Origin: Pseudogemmobacter faecipullorum | GTDB lineage: Bacteria; Pseudomonadota; Alphaproteobacteria; Rhodobacterales; Rhodobacteraceae | DNA: 64,000 nt | Direction: 5' to 3' | NCBI RefSeq assembly: GCF_020539525.1 | Contig: NZ_JACDXX010000002.1 | Span: forward strand, 248,001 to 312,000 | Shown: piece after piece, positions 10,289-17,473 of the stretch | How the letters are laid out: every line of letters begins with the position of its first letter | Position numbering within the stretch: position 1 is the stretch's first letter | The notes under the pieces: model-generated | The model's input: only the letters and a program-made list of their open reading frames with translations | The model's database searches: none | Told to the model about the DNA's origin: nothing | Position numbers and translations under genes: made by a program

Positions 10289-11092
10289 TCAATAGTTATT
10301 GTTCAGGTAATGACGCAGGATCCGTTCCAGTTTTGCAGCACCCAGGGGTGCCATGGCTTTGGTATGTTCATGGCTGATCGCCTCATCCGACAGGCCCGCG
10401 GCCATATTGGTGATGGTTGAGATTGCCGCGACGTTCAGGCCCAGAAAGCGCGCCAGGATCACCTCTGGCACTGTCGACATGCCAACCGCATCTGCGCCGA
10501 GGGTTTTCAGCATGCGGATCTCGGCCGGGGTCTCGAATGAGGGGCCGGAATACCAGGCATAGACCCCCTCGCTCAGGGCAAGGCCAGCGGCCCGGGCCGA
10601 GGCCTGCAGCGCGGCGCGGATCCGCGGGGAATGCGCCGCGCCCATCGGCACGAAACGGGCATCGGTGGCTTCGCCGATCAGCGGGTTGTGGCCGTTGAAA
10701 CTGATGTGATCCGAGAGCAGCATCAGATCGCCGGGCGGGATATCGGCGCGCAGACTGCCGGCGGCATTGGTCAGGATCAGATCCTGACAGCCAAGCGCCT
10801 TCAGGGTTTCGAGCGCAATGCGCATCGCAGCCGGATTGCCGTTTTCATAGTAATGCTCGCGCGCGCCGAGGATGGCGACCTCAGCCCCCTCGAGCCGGCC
10901 GAGATAGAGATGCGGATTATGGCCCGAGACCGAGATCTGCGGAAAGCCCGGCAGATCCTGATAGGGGATCGCGACGCCTTCGACCGCATCGGCCAGATGC
11001 CCCAGCCCCGATCCCAGCACCAGGCCGAGACGCGGGCTGAATGCTCCGGCCCGGGCGCGGATCAGGCCGGCAAGGGTTGCACCATCGGGCAT
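10289..11092 (-). CDS. Purine-nucleoside phosphorylase (trimeric class)
   Basis: This 267-residue cytosolic enzyme splits purine nucleosides with phosphate into base and ribose-1-phosphate. The motifs are in family order: phosphate loop LGSGLGHLAD near residue 24, GHNPHLYLGRLEG near 63, REHYYENG near 85, TNAAGSLR near 110, and GPSFETPAEIRML near 192. The ATG at 11092 (MPDGATLAGLIRARAG) gives the usual length. An upstream in-frame codon would only add an unconserved extension. It stands alone on the reverse strand. Confidence 0.92.
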   Translation of the reverse strand: MPDGATLAGLIRARAGAFSPRLGLVLGSGLGHLADAVEGVAIPYQDLPGFPQISVSGHNPHLYLGRLEGAEVAILGAREHYYENGNPAAMRIALETLKALGCQDLILTNAAGSLRADIPPGDLMLLSDHISFNGHNPLIGEATDARFVPMGAAHSPRIRAALQASARAAGLALSEGVYAWYSGPSFETPAEIRMLKTLGADAVGMSTVPEVILARFLGLNVAAISTITNMAAGLSDEAISHEHTKAMAPLGAAKLERILRHYLNNNY

Positions 11093-11156
11093 CAGAACCT
11101 CCGCTGCGACAGCTCTCAGGGGACAGCATAGCCACAAGCCCTGTAATGAAAAGGGC

Positions 11157-11636
11157 TTAGGCCCCGGGCATAAGCGTGCGGCTCATCACCAGCGCGTCGA
11201 TTTTCGCGCCGCTGTCGCTTTCGTAATAGCCGCGCCGCAGCCCGGCCCTGGTAAAGCCTGTGGCCAGATAAAGCGCGATTGCGGCGGGGTTCTCGGCCGA
11301 GACCTCGAGAAAGGCCTGCTCTGCGCCACGCGCGCGGGCACTGGTCAGGAAATCCGCGACGAGGCGGCGGGCAAGCCCCTGACGCCGCGCCTCGGGGGCG
11401 ACGGCGAGGGTGAGGATTTCGGCCTCGCCTGCAATGGCCTGGCCGAGCAGAAAGCCCGCGGGCTGGCTGAGCAGGAAGACATGCGGCAGGCGCAGCAGCC
11501 CGGCGATCTCAGCCTCGGGCCAGGGGCGCGGCGTGGTGGTGAAACAGGCTGCATGGATATGCGCCAGTGCGGCCGGATCCGACGCTGCGGGGCCGGGTAA
11601 AGCAGTTTCCGGGCCGCTCCGGGCTGGCTCAGGCAT
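11157..11636 (-). CDS. rimI: Ribosomal-protein-alanine N-acetyltransferase, GNAT family
   Basis: This 159-residue GNAT protein has the acetyl-CoA pyrophosphate loop RRQGLARRLV near residue 88, after EILTLAVAPEA, and the C-terminal ENPAAIALYLATGF segment typical of RimI. RimI acetylates the N-terminus of ribosomal protein S18. Its position directly behind tsaB, overlapping it by 8 bases, is the usual tsaB-rimI pairing and supports the call. The ATG at 11636 is preferred over the TTG one codon earlier. Confidence 0.85.
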   Translation of the reverse strand: MPEPARSGPETALPGPAASDPAALAHIHAACFTTTPRPWPEAEIAGLLRLPHVFLLSQPAGFLLGQAIAGEAEILTLAVAPEARRQGLARRLVADFLTSARARGAEQAFLEVSAENPAAIALYLATGFTRAGLRRGYYESDSGAKIDALVMSRTLMPGA

Positions 11637-12282
11637 CAAGGATCACCGGCGGCGGGTCAGAGGGTGGGGCGGCATCAGCGCCGCGCAGGTAAAAGGGCGC
11701 GGGGCGCGGATGGGTCGCGCTTTTGCGAGCCAGAGCAAGGCGGGCGATGGCCTCGACCAGAGGGCAGGCGGGTTCGGTGGCGAGCAGGCCATGGCTGCTG
11801 GCATAATCTGCGGCCAGATCGCCCAAAACTCTGGTGCCGGGGGCAGGGGTAAAGCCCTCCGGCAAGGCCCCGGCGCTGACGAGCCCGGCCTCGCCCTCAG
11901 GCCCGAAGGCCTGCAGATAGGCGCTGCCACGCCGTGCATCCTGTGCCACCAGCAGCGGTCCCTCGCTGCCAAAGGCCAGAGCCTCCAGCGCGGTGATGCC
12001 AATGGCGGGAATGCCAAGCGCCAGGGCCAGGCCCCGCGCGGCGGCGACAGAGATCCGCACCCCGGTGAAATTGCCCGGGCCGGTGCCGACCGCGATCAGC
12101 GTCAGCGCCTGCCAGCCGAGGCCCGCCTCTGCCAGCAGCTCTTCGAGCAGCGGGATCAGCCGTTCGGCCTGGCCCTTGCTCATCTCTTCGCGGCGGATCA
12201 GCACTTTGCCTGAGGGCAAAAGCAAAGCGGCGGCGCAATGCGCCGCCGATGTATCGAATGCGAGGACCGTGTCAGGCAGCAA
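11629..12282 (-). CDS. tsaB: tRNA threonylcarbamoyladenosine biosynthesis protein TsaB
   Basis: This 217-residue actin-fold protein is the partner of TsaD in making t6A37 in ANN-decoding tRNAs. The N-terminal LAFDTSAAHCAAAL, the GTGPGNFTGVRI loop near residue 67 and the GLALALGIPAIGI segment are diagnostic. No ATG lies near the family start, so the TTG at 12282 is the likely start, with GAGG about ten bases upstream. It overlaps nfuA by 11 bases upstream and rimI by 8 downstream, forming a tight nfuA-tsaB-rimI operon. Confidence 0.9.
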   Translation of the reverse strand: MLPDTVLAFDTSAAHCAAALLLPSGKVLIRREEMSKGQAERLIPLLEELLAEAGLGWQALTLIAVGTGPGNFTGVRISVAAARGLALALGIPAIGITALEALAFGSEGPLLVAQDARRGSAYLQAFGPEGEAGLVSAGALPEGFTPAPGTRVLGDLAADYASSHGLLATEPACPLVEAIARLALARKSATHPRPAPFYLRGADAAPPSDPPPVILDA

Positions 12283-12838
12283 CAGGACGAACCTCGGTCA
12301 CTTCGGGGATGTAATGGCGCAAGAGGTTCTCGATGCCCATTTTCAGCGTCAGGGTCGAGGAGGGGCAGCCCGCACAGGCGCCCTGCATATGCAGATAGAC
12401 CACACCGCGCTCAAAGCCGTGGAAGGTGATATCGCCGCCATCCTGGGCCACGGCCGGGCGCACGCGGGTGTCGAGCAGCTCTTTGATCTGCCTGACGATA
12501 TCAGCATCCTCACCGTCGAAATGCGCGGCATGGCCACCGGTCGCCCCGCCTTCGCCGTCAATCACCGGCTGGCCGGACTGGAAATGCTCCATGATCGCGC
12601 CGAGGATCTGCGGCTTGATATGGGGCCAGTCAACGCTTTCAGCCTTGGTGACCGTGACGAAATCCGAGCCGAGGAAAACCCCGGTTACACCGCCTGCGGC
12701 AAAGATGCGGCGCGCCAGCGGCGAAGCCTTTGCGGCCTCTGCATTCGGGAAGTCTGCCGTGCCAAGTTCAAGCACCGCCTGGCCGGGCAGAAACTTCAGC
12801 GTGGCCGGATTGGGGGTGGATTCGGTCTGAATGAACAT
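12272..12838 (-). CDS. nfuA: Fe-S cluster carrier NfuA (NifU-like)
   Basis: This 188-residue protein has an N-terminal Nfu_N domain (MFIQTESTPNPATLKFLPG) and a C-terminal NifU domain with the cluster-binding CAGC (residues near 155-158, in QGACAGCPSSTLT). It carries and delivers [4Fe-4S] clusters to target apoproteins. The length and both domains are complete. It is the first gene of the nfuA-tsaB-rimI operon, and its stop lies inside the start region of tsaB. Confidence 0.93.
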   Translation of the reverse strand: MFIQTESTPNPATLKFLPGQAVLELGTADFPNAEAAKASPLARRIFAAGGVTGVFLGSDFVTVTKAESVDWPHIKPQILGAIMEHFQSGQPVIDGEGGATGGHAAHFDGEDADIVRQIKELLDTRVRPAVAQDGGDITFHGFERGVVYLHMQGACAGCPSSTLTLKMGIENLLRHYIPEVTEVRPVAA

Positions 12839-12930
12839 GGTGCTGCTCCCGCTGGGTCATCCGGATATGGAGCGCAGGGGGCCTCAAGTCAAGGCTGGGG
12901 CCCCGGCGCTGGCGGGCCAGGCTGGCGCAG

Positions 12931-12960
12931 CCTGGACGGGGCTCACCTGGACGGGGCTCA
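12931..12960. repeat. 15-bp tandem duplication
   Basis: The 15-mer cctggacggggctca occurs twice in direct contact (12931-12945 and 12946-12960). The second copy includes the stop codon of the small reverse-strand gene at 12958. It is probably a recent slippage event. Confidence 0.8.
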
Positions 12961-13122
12961 GGCGCGGTCCGAACCGTAATAGGCGTACATTTCCTCGATG
13001 GCCGATTGCTGGCTCAGCGGCTGCGGTGCGGGCGCTTTTGCCGAAGGGGCGTAATAGATCAGATCCGGCGTCGCGAGGACTTTGCTCGACTGGCTCAGAT
13101 CCACGGGGCGTTGCATCGACAT
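12958..13122 (-). CDS. Small conserved-looking hypothetical protein (54 aa)
   Basis: This short frame reads MSMQRPVDLSQSSKVLATPD and ends MYAYYGSDRA. It has an A/P-rich middle and an acidic-aromatic end. I do not know a named family, but the strong codon bias and the AGAAG before the ATG at 13122 suggest a real gene. A second ATG two codons in is an alternative start. It has no signal peptide or membrane helix. It is co-directional with nfuA, 119 bases upstream, and its role is unknown. Confidence 0.55.
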   Translation of the reverse strand: MSMQRPVDLSQSSKVLATPDLIYYAPSAKAPAPQPLSQQSAIEEMYAYYGSDRA

Positions 13123-13256
13123 CTTCTTCGTCCTTCGTCTGATCACATAAGATTACGGCGTCGATATAGGGGCGTGCTGCAGTGCAGAAAAGGTCCGTTG
13201 CTGCAGGGCAGCGATGCGGTGGTGTCATGTCTGACGCCGGGGAAGCGCCGCGCGGC

Positions 13257-13287
13257 AAATAAAAAGGCACCCCGGTCAAGGGTGCCT
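13257..13287 (-). terminator. Rho-independent terminator of the secreted protease gene
   Basis: On the reverse strand an 8-bp stem (AGGCACCC/GGGTGCCT) with a 7-base loop is followed by TTTTTATTT. It lies 30 bases past the stop codon at 13318. Confidence 0.85.
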
Positions 13288-13317
13288 CTGTCAGGGACTG
13301 CCGGGCGTAAGCCCCGG

Positions 13318-15162
13318 TTAACGGTAGCAGTTTACCGGGACCACCGCTTCGCTATAGCCGGCGGGCAGCTCGGCCCCCAGCTCACCGCCAACGCCATTGC
13401 CCTGCATTGGCGGGATGCGCTTTTGCCGCAGGAAGGTCAGCAGCGGGCCCGAGGGCACGGCGAAGTTCATATTCTGCGGCAGGGTGCCGGTTTCCTGCAA
13501 TATGGCGATATCGTCGACCCGGCTGACCACGACGCCGATCACCGCGCCCTTTTTGTTCAGAAGCGGCCCGCCGGAATTTCCGGGCTGGACCGGAGCGGTG
13601 ATCATCACCCGGTTCGATGAGCCGTCGACCCCGCGCAAGGCGCTGACATTGCCGGAGGTTACGGTCAGCCCCTGATCAAGGCTGGTGGAATAGGGATAGC
13701 CCAGCACCGTCACCGCCTCGCCCAGCTTTGGCACTTCCAGTGCCGAAAGCTTCAGCCAGGCATTGCCCGCATCGGCGGCCCCGCCCAGCACCGCCACATC
13801 AAGCGAGGGGTCGGCGGCAAGGATTTCCAGCGCCGTGCCATCGGCCATGCCCACTGCCGAACAGCCCTCGATCACATGGGCTGCGGTGACGAGTGTGGTG
13901 GGGGCGATGTAGAAGCCGGTGCCACTGCCCATCAGGGTGCCGGTCACTTTCGGGCGCGGCAGCCCGGCGGCCGGGGCCGTTCCGGGCTGTTCCGGCGTGG
14001 CGGGGTTGGCGCCATCGGGGCTGCGGATCGGCGCCGGGCCCGAGGCAATCCCAAGCCCGCCGGGCGCAGGTGCCGTCACGGCATTGCCGCCGCCGCCGCC
14101 ATTTCCGGCATCGGCGACGCTGGGCAAAGCTGGCGCGGCCCCTGCGGCAGGGACGCCGAGGATTGGCCCGGCAGGCTTTTCACCGGCATTCGGGCCGGGG
14201 ACGACCTCAACCAGCTCGCCTGGCGGCTCGGGCAGGGTTTCGGGCACCGGCTCGTCGGGTGCGAAAGGCGTGCCGGGGTCGGTTCCGGCCGGGGCTTTTG
14301 GCGCAAAAGGCGAGGCCGGGGCCTCGGCGGCGGGCAGCGAGGGTTTGCCGGGGCGCGACACCTGGTCCTCGGCCCGGGGCAGGGCCGAGGCCACTGCAAC
14401 CGGCGCTGCGGATCCGGCGCCGTTGATCACCTGATCAATCACGCCGCCCTCGGTCCAGATCAGCGAGAGCGGGCTGTCCTGGCCGGTCAGGGTCGAGCTG
14501 GCCAGCAGATTGAGCCGGAAATAGCCGTCATTCGTGCTGACGAAATTCATCGAGGTCCATTTGCCCTGATTGAAATCCGAGCGGACATAGGCGGTCATCT
14601 TATTCTCGAGTTCGACCCAGCTGACCCACATCCCCTCCGAGCGATAGGTGAAGGGGGTCTTGCCCGCCGCGGCTTTGCCAAGGAACCAGTCATGATCCTC
14701 CTGCATCGCGCTGGCATCGCCTTCGCGGATGATCAGCGAGAGCGCCTGATCCTTTGAGATATATTCTTCCTGATTCTTACCCTCGACCGGGTCCATATAG
14801 GCGAAGGGGTAGAGATAAGAGGTATTGGCGATGGCGGAATAATTGATCTGCCAGTTCTGGGCGACCCTTTCGTCCTCAAGAAAGATCACCAGATCCTTAA
14901 TATCGCTGAACAGGGGCTGGCTGCTGCCGCGGATGCGCTGGGTATAGCTGGCGAAAGCCTTCTGGCTGTCCTCGCCCCAGACCGCATTGGCAGAGCCGGA
15001 GAAATCACCGCTCCAGGAAAGCGCGGCCTGAATGGTTGCGGTATCCTCGCGGCTGAGGGTCCTGGCGTCGAAAGGGCTGTTCAGCCAGGATTGTGCGGCG
15101 GCGGCGAAAGGCACGAACACCAGCAAGAGGCTGAGGCGGACCATAAGCAGCACAGAGCGCAT
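13318..15162 (-). CDS. Secreted trypsin-like serine protease with peptidoglycan-binding-like N-terminus
   Basis: This 614-residue protein has a signal peptide (residues 1-23, ending AAAAQS). A segment resembling the peptidoglycan-binding domain is at about 36-78 (TIQAALSWSGDFSG, VWGEDSQKAF). A long Pro/Ala/Gly linker runs from about 255 to 405, and a trypsin-like domain from about 408 to the end. The full catalytic triad is visible: His429 in VTAAHVIEG, Asp455 in PSLDVAVLG and Ser530 in GNSGGPLL. No PDZ domain follows, so it is not a standard DegP. It is probably periplasmic. The substrate is unknown. Confidence 0.85.
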   Translation of the reverse strand: MRSVLLMVRLSLLLVFVPFAAAAQSWLNSPFDARTLSREDTATIQAALSWSGDFSGSANAVWGEDSQKAFASYTQRIRGSSQPLFSDIKDLVIFLEDERVAQNWQINYSAIANTSYLYPFAYMDPVEGKNQEEYISKDQALSLIIREGDASAMQEDHDWFLGKAAAGKTPFTYRSEGMWVSWVELENKMTAYVRSDFNQGKWTSMNFVSTNDGYFRLNLLASSTLTGQDSPLSLIWTEGGVIDQVINGAGSAAPVAVASALPRAEDQVSRPGKPSLPAAEAPASPFAPKAPAGTDPGTPFAPDEPVPETLPEPPGELVEVVPGPNAGEKPAGPILGVPAAGAAPALPSVADAGNGGGGGNAVTAPAPGGLGIASGPAPIRSPDGANPATPEQPGTAPAAGLPRPKVTGTLMGSGTGFYIAPTTLVTAAHVIEGCSAVGMADGTALEILAADPSLDVAVLGGAADAGNAWLKLSALEVPKLGEAVTVLGYPYSTSLDQGLTVTSGNVSALRGVDGSSNRVMITAPVQPGNSGGPLLNKKGAVIGVVVSRVDDIAILQETGTLPQNMNFAVPSGPLLTFLRQKRIPPMQGNGVGGELGAELPAGYSEAVVPVNCYR

Positions 15163-15313
15163 CAGATTTTACTCCAGAATAAAAAGTCCCGCAGATCCGC
15201 GGCAGCTGCCGCCCGTCGCGGTCATGCTGCCTCGCTTCGGGCAGAAAGCAAAGCCTTTCCAGCCTTGCCGGGGGTTATGAGAACCATAGGCAAAGTGGTC
15301 AACAGGCCTCAGT

Positions 15314-15769
15314 TCAGGTAATTTTCTCAAGCTTTTCTTTTGAAATATCGCCCGGCACGATGGTGATCGGCGTTGGCAGGCTGCCCGAATTGCGGCTCAT
15401 CGCCGAGACCAGCGGCCCCGGGCCGGCCTTATCGGTTCCGGCTCCCAGCACCAGCACGCCGATCTCAGGATCCTCGTTGATCTGCGCCAGAATTTCGGTC
15501 ACGGCATCGCCTTCGCGGATCACCAGCTGCGGATCCACGCCCTGTTTGTCGCGCATCCATTTGGCGAAAACCTCGAAATGCGCTTCGATCCGCTCGCGTG
15601 CCTCGGCCCGCATCAGATCGGCCACGCCCATCCAGTGCTGGTATTCTTCGGGCGGGATGATCGAGATGATCGTCACCCCCGCGCCGGTATGCGAGGCGCG
15701 TAATGCCGCATAGCGCATCGCATTGAGGCATTCTCGGCTGTCATCCAGGACCACCAGGAATTTCCGCAT
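15314..15769 (-). CDS. Universal stress protein family (UspA-like)
   Basis: This 151-residue single-domain protein starts MRKFLVVLDDSRECLNAMRYA, the usual Usp N-terminal strand with an Asp that contacts nucleotide. The middle carries GVLVLGAGTDKAGPGPL, a variant of the ATP-binding G-x2-G-x9-G-S/T loop, and the C-terminus has the ITIVPGDI strand. The ATG at 15769 gives the family length. It stands alone. The specific stress response cannot be read from sequence. Confidence 0.85.
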   Translation of the reverse strand: MRKFLVVLDDSRECLNAMRYAALRASHTGAGVTIISIIPPEEYQHWMGVADLMRAEARERIEAHFEVFAKWMRDKQGVDPQLVIREGDAVTEILAQINEDPEIGVLVLGAGTDKAGPGPLVSAMSRNSGSLPTPITIVPGDISKEKLEKIT

Positions 15770-15915
15770 CAAGGCTCTCCGTCGCTGTGCCTCTCCGGTG
15801 GTTCTGCGCCGGAGTTCCGCGCAATTCTGAAACGGCAGAGGGGTAAAAGGCAAGAAGATCTGTCGTGATTAACGCGCTTTCCTGCATCCTCCCGGCTTCA
15901 GACCGGCGAAAAAGC

Positions 15916-16365
15916 CTATTCGCTCCGGGTCAGAAAATGCCCGGTTGCCTGGGCAAACAGCCGCGCGGGATCATCCTGCCAGGTCTCGACATGAACCGAG
16001 GCATAGCGCCGGCCTGAGCGGTTGATCCGGGCCCGGGCAAAGGCATCGCGCGGCTGGCCGGGGCGTAGATAATCAATCGTAAGATCAATGGTTTTGGGCA
16101 AAATCAGCGGGCTGCGCGCCGGAATTCTGCCCTGACGCAAGCCCGACCACAGCAGGCCGGTGATCGCCGTGACCTCGAGAAAAGCCGCCGTCACGCCGCC
16201 ATGCAGCGCCGGCAGCATCGGATTGCCGATCAGCTCGGGACGGTAGGGCAGAACCCCGGTCAGCTCATCACCCGCAGTTTCAAACCGGATGCCGAGAAAA
16301 GCCAGATAGGGGACCGAGGCAGCCATTTCCTGCAGCAAAGCGGCAGGGGACAGGATCTCACTCAT
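15916..16365 (-). CDS. PaaI family hot-dog thioesterase (first of a tandem pair)
   Basis: This 149-residue hot-dog protein has the PaaI/DUF4442-type motif LPALHGGVTAAFLEVTAI near residue 52, where HGG marks the active-site helix, and TIDLTIDYLRPG near 91. The family hydrolyses aryl- or acyl-CoA thioesters. It shares an ATGA overlap with the second thioesterase gene upstream, so both are translated from one message. The substrate is unknown. Confidence 0.85.
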   Translation of the reverse strand: MSEILSPAALLQEMAASVPYLAFLGIRFETAGDELTGVLPYRPELIGNPMLPALHGGVTAAFLEVTAITGLLWSGLRQGRIPARSPLILPKTIDLTIDYLRPGQPRDAFARARINRSGRRYASVHVETWQDDPARLFAQATGHFLTRSE

Positions 16366-16862
16366 GGCGAGCCTCCGCCTGCGGCGGCGGGGCCGGGATC
16401 AATGGTGAAAGCGCCGGTTCCCATGGCCACCGGGCGCGCGGTATCCTCATCACTGGCGGTGACGCGCACGAAGGCGACCGAGCGGGTGATATGGTAGCAT
16501 TCGGCCCGGGCGCGGATGGTCTGTCCCGGAGTGGCCGCACGCATGTAATCGATGCGCAGATCCAGGGTTGCGGTGATGGGCGAGCTGGCCGGATGGCTGA
16601 GCACCGCCGCGCCGGAGGCCGTGTCCATCAGGGTTGAGACCGCGCCGCCATGAATGACCCCGGTCGCCGGATCGCCGATCAGCTTCGGGTCATAGGGCAT
16701 GGCAATCACCGCCACACCGCCGTCAATGGATTCGAGCTGCAGTCCGAGGGCGGCGGCATGGGGAATCGCCGTGATAAAGGCCCGGGCCCCGGTCAGGGCT
16801 TCGTGCTGCTCCGCGCCGGAAGGGGCAGCAGGGGGCGGGCTTGGCAGGGCTGGATCAGGCAT
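16362..16862 (-). CDS. PaaI family hot-dog thioesterase (second of a tandem pair)
   Basis: This 166-residue hot-dog protein has the motif GVIHGGAVSTLMDTASG near residue 78, with HGG and the catalytic Asp, and TLDLRIDYMRAATPG near 111. The ATG at 16862 leaves an unconserved 30-residue N-terminal tail. It overlaps the neighbouring paralogue by 4 bases. The two differ strongly, and each covers its own part of the hot-dog dimer, so a heterodimer is possible but only inferred. Confidence 0.85.
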   Translation of the reverse strand: MPDPALPSPPPAAPSGAEQHEALTGARAFITAIPHAAALGLQLESIDGGVAVIAMPYDPKLIGDPATGVIHGGAVSTLMDTASGAAVLSHPASSPITATLDLRIDYMRAATPGQTIRARAECYHITRSVAFVRVTASDEDTARPVAMGTGAFTIDPGPAAAGGGSP

Positions 16863-17033
16863 ATCTCTGGCTCGGACTTTTCGCTTCCTGCTATCATCCT
16901 TGCTGGCCGGGCGAGGTGCAAGCCCCGGCGAAGGCCGCTCCTTGCGCAGCGCGCGCCCGGCCTGGGGCCGCAAAGCCGCCTTGCCTTGCCACCCGGCGAG
17001 GCCCTACCATTGGCGGGTGGAGGAATAGGCTCT

Positions 17034-17435
17034 ATGTCTGAAAACACCCGGCTGAGTTTCAAAGAGATGTGCGCCCGCTTCGAGGTGACGCCACGAACTC
17101 TGCGCTATTATGAATATGTCGAGCTGCTGGCGCCCGAAAAAGAGGGGCGCTCGCGCTTTTATGGCCCGCGCGAAGTGGCGCGGATGAAGCTGATTCTGCG
17201 CGGCCGGCGCTTTGGCTTCAGCCTTGAGGAGATCCGGCAATGGCTGCTGATCTATGGCCAGACCGGCGAAGGCGAGCAGCTCCAGGCCTGGCTGCAGCTG
17301 GCGGACCGGCAGATGATTGAGCTGGAGCGGCAGCGCGCCGAGCTGGAGAATACCATCGGCGATCTGCGCAATCTGCGCGAAACTGCCAGCTCCGAGCTGG
17401 AAAGGCTGGCCGGGAAAGGCTCAGACCGGCCCTGA
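17034..17435 (+). CDS. MerR family regulator, paralogue of the gene at 20519
   Basis: This 133-residue protein has a MerR-type winged helix at residues 7-75 ([31 protein letters not shown]) and a C-terminal coiled coil. It lacks the Cys residues of metal sensors. It is closely similar to the regulator at 20519 in the DNA-binding part. Relatives usually sit beside acyl-CoA dehydrogenase genes and control fatty-acid or branched-chain amino-acid breakdown. The ATG at 17034 has GGAGGA upstream. Its target is unknown, with the beta-oxidation operon from 20962 the best candidate. Confidence 0.88.
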   Translation: MSENTRLSFKEMCARFEVTPRTLRYYEYVELLAPEKEGRSRFYGPREVARMKLILRGRRFGFSLEEIRQWLLIYGQTGEGEQLQAWLQLADRQMIELERQRAELENTIGDLRNLRETASSELERLAGKGSDRP

Positions 17436-17473
17436 GGCCGGGCCGGCCTGAAACAGTGGATGGAGAGGGCGGC

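Noticed and set aside
12272-13122. Frameshifted remnants around nfuA and tsaB
   Set aside because: The 8-11 base overlaps are normal operon overlaps. Each protein is full length with all motifs.
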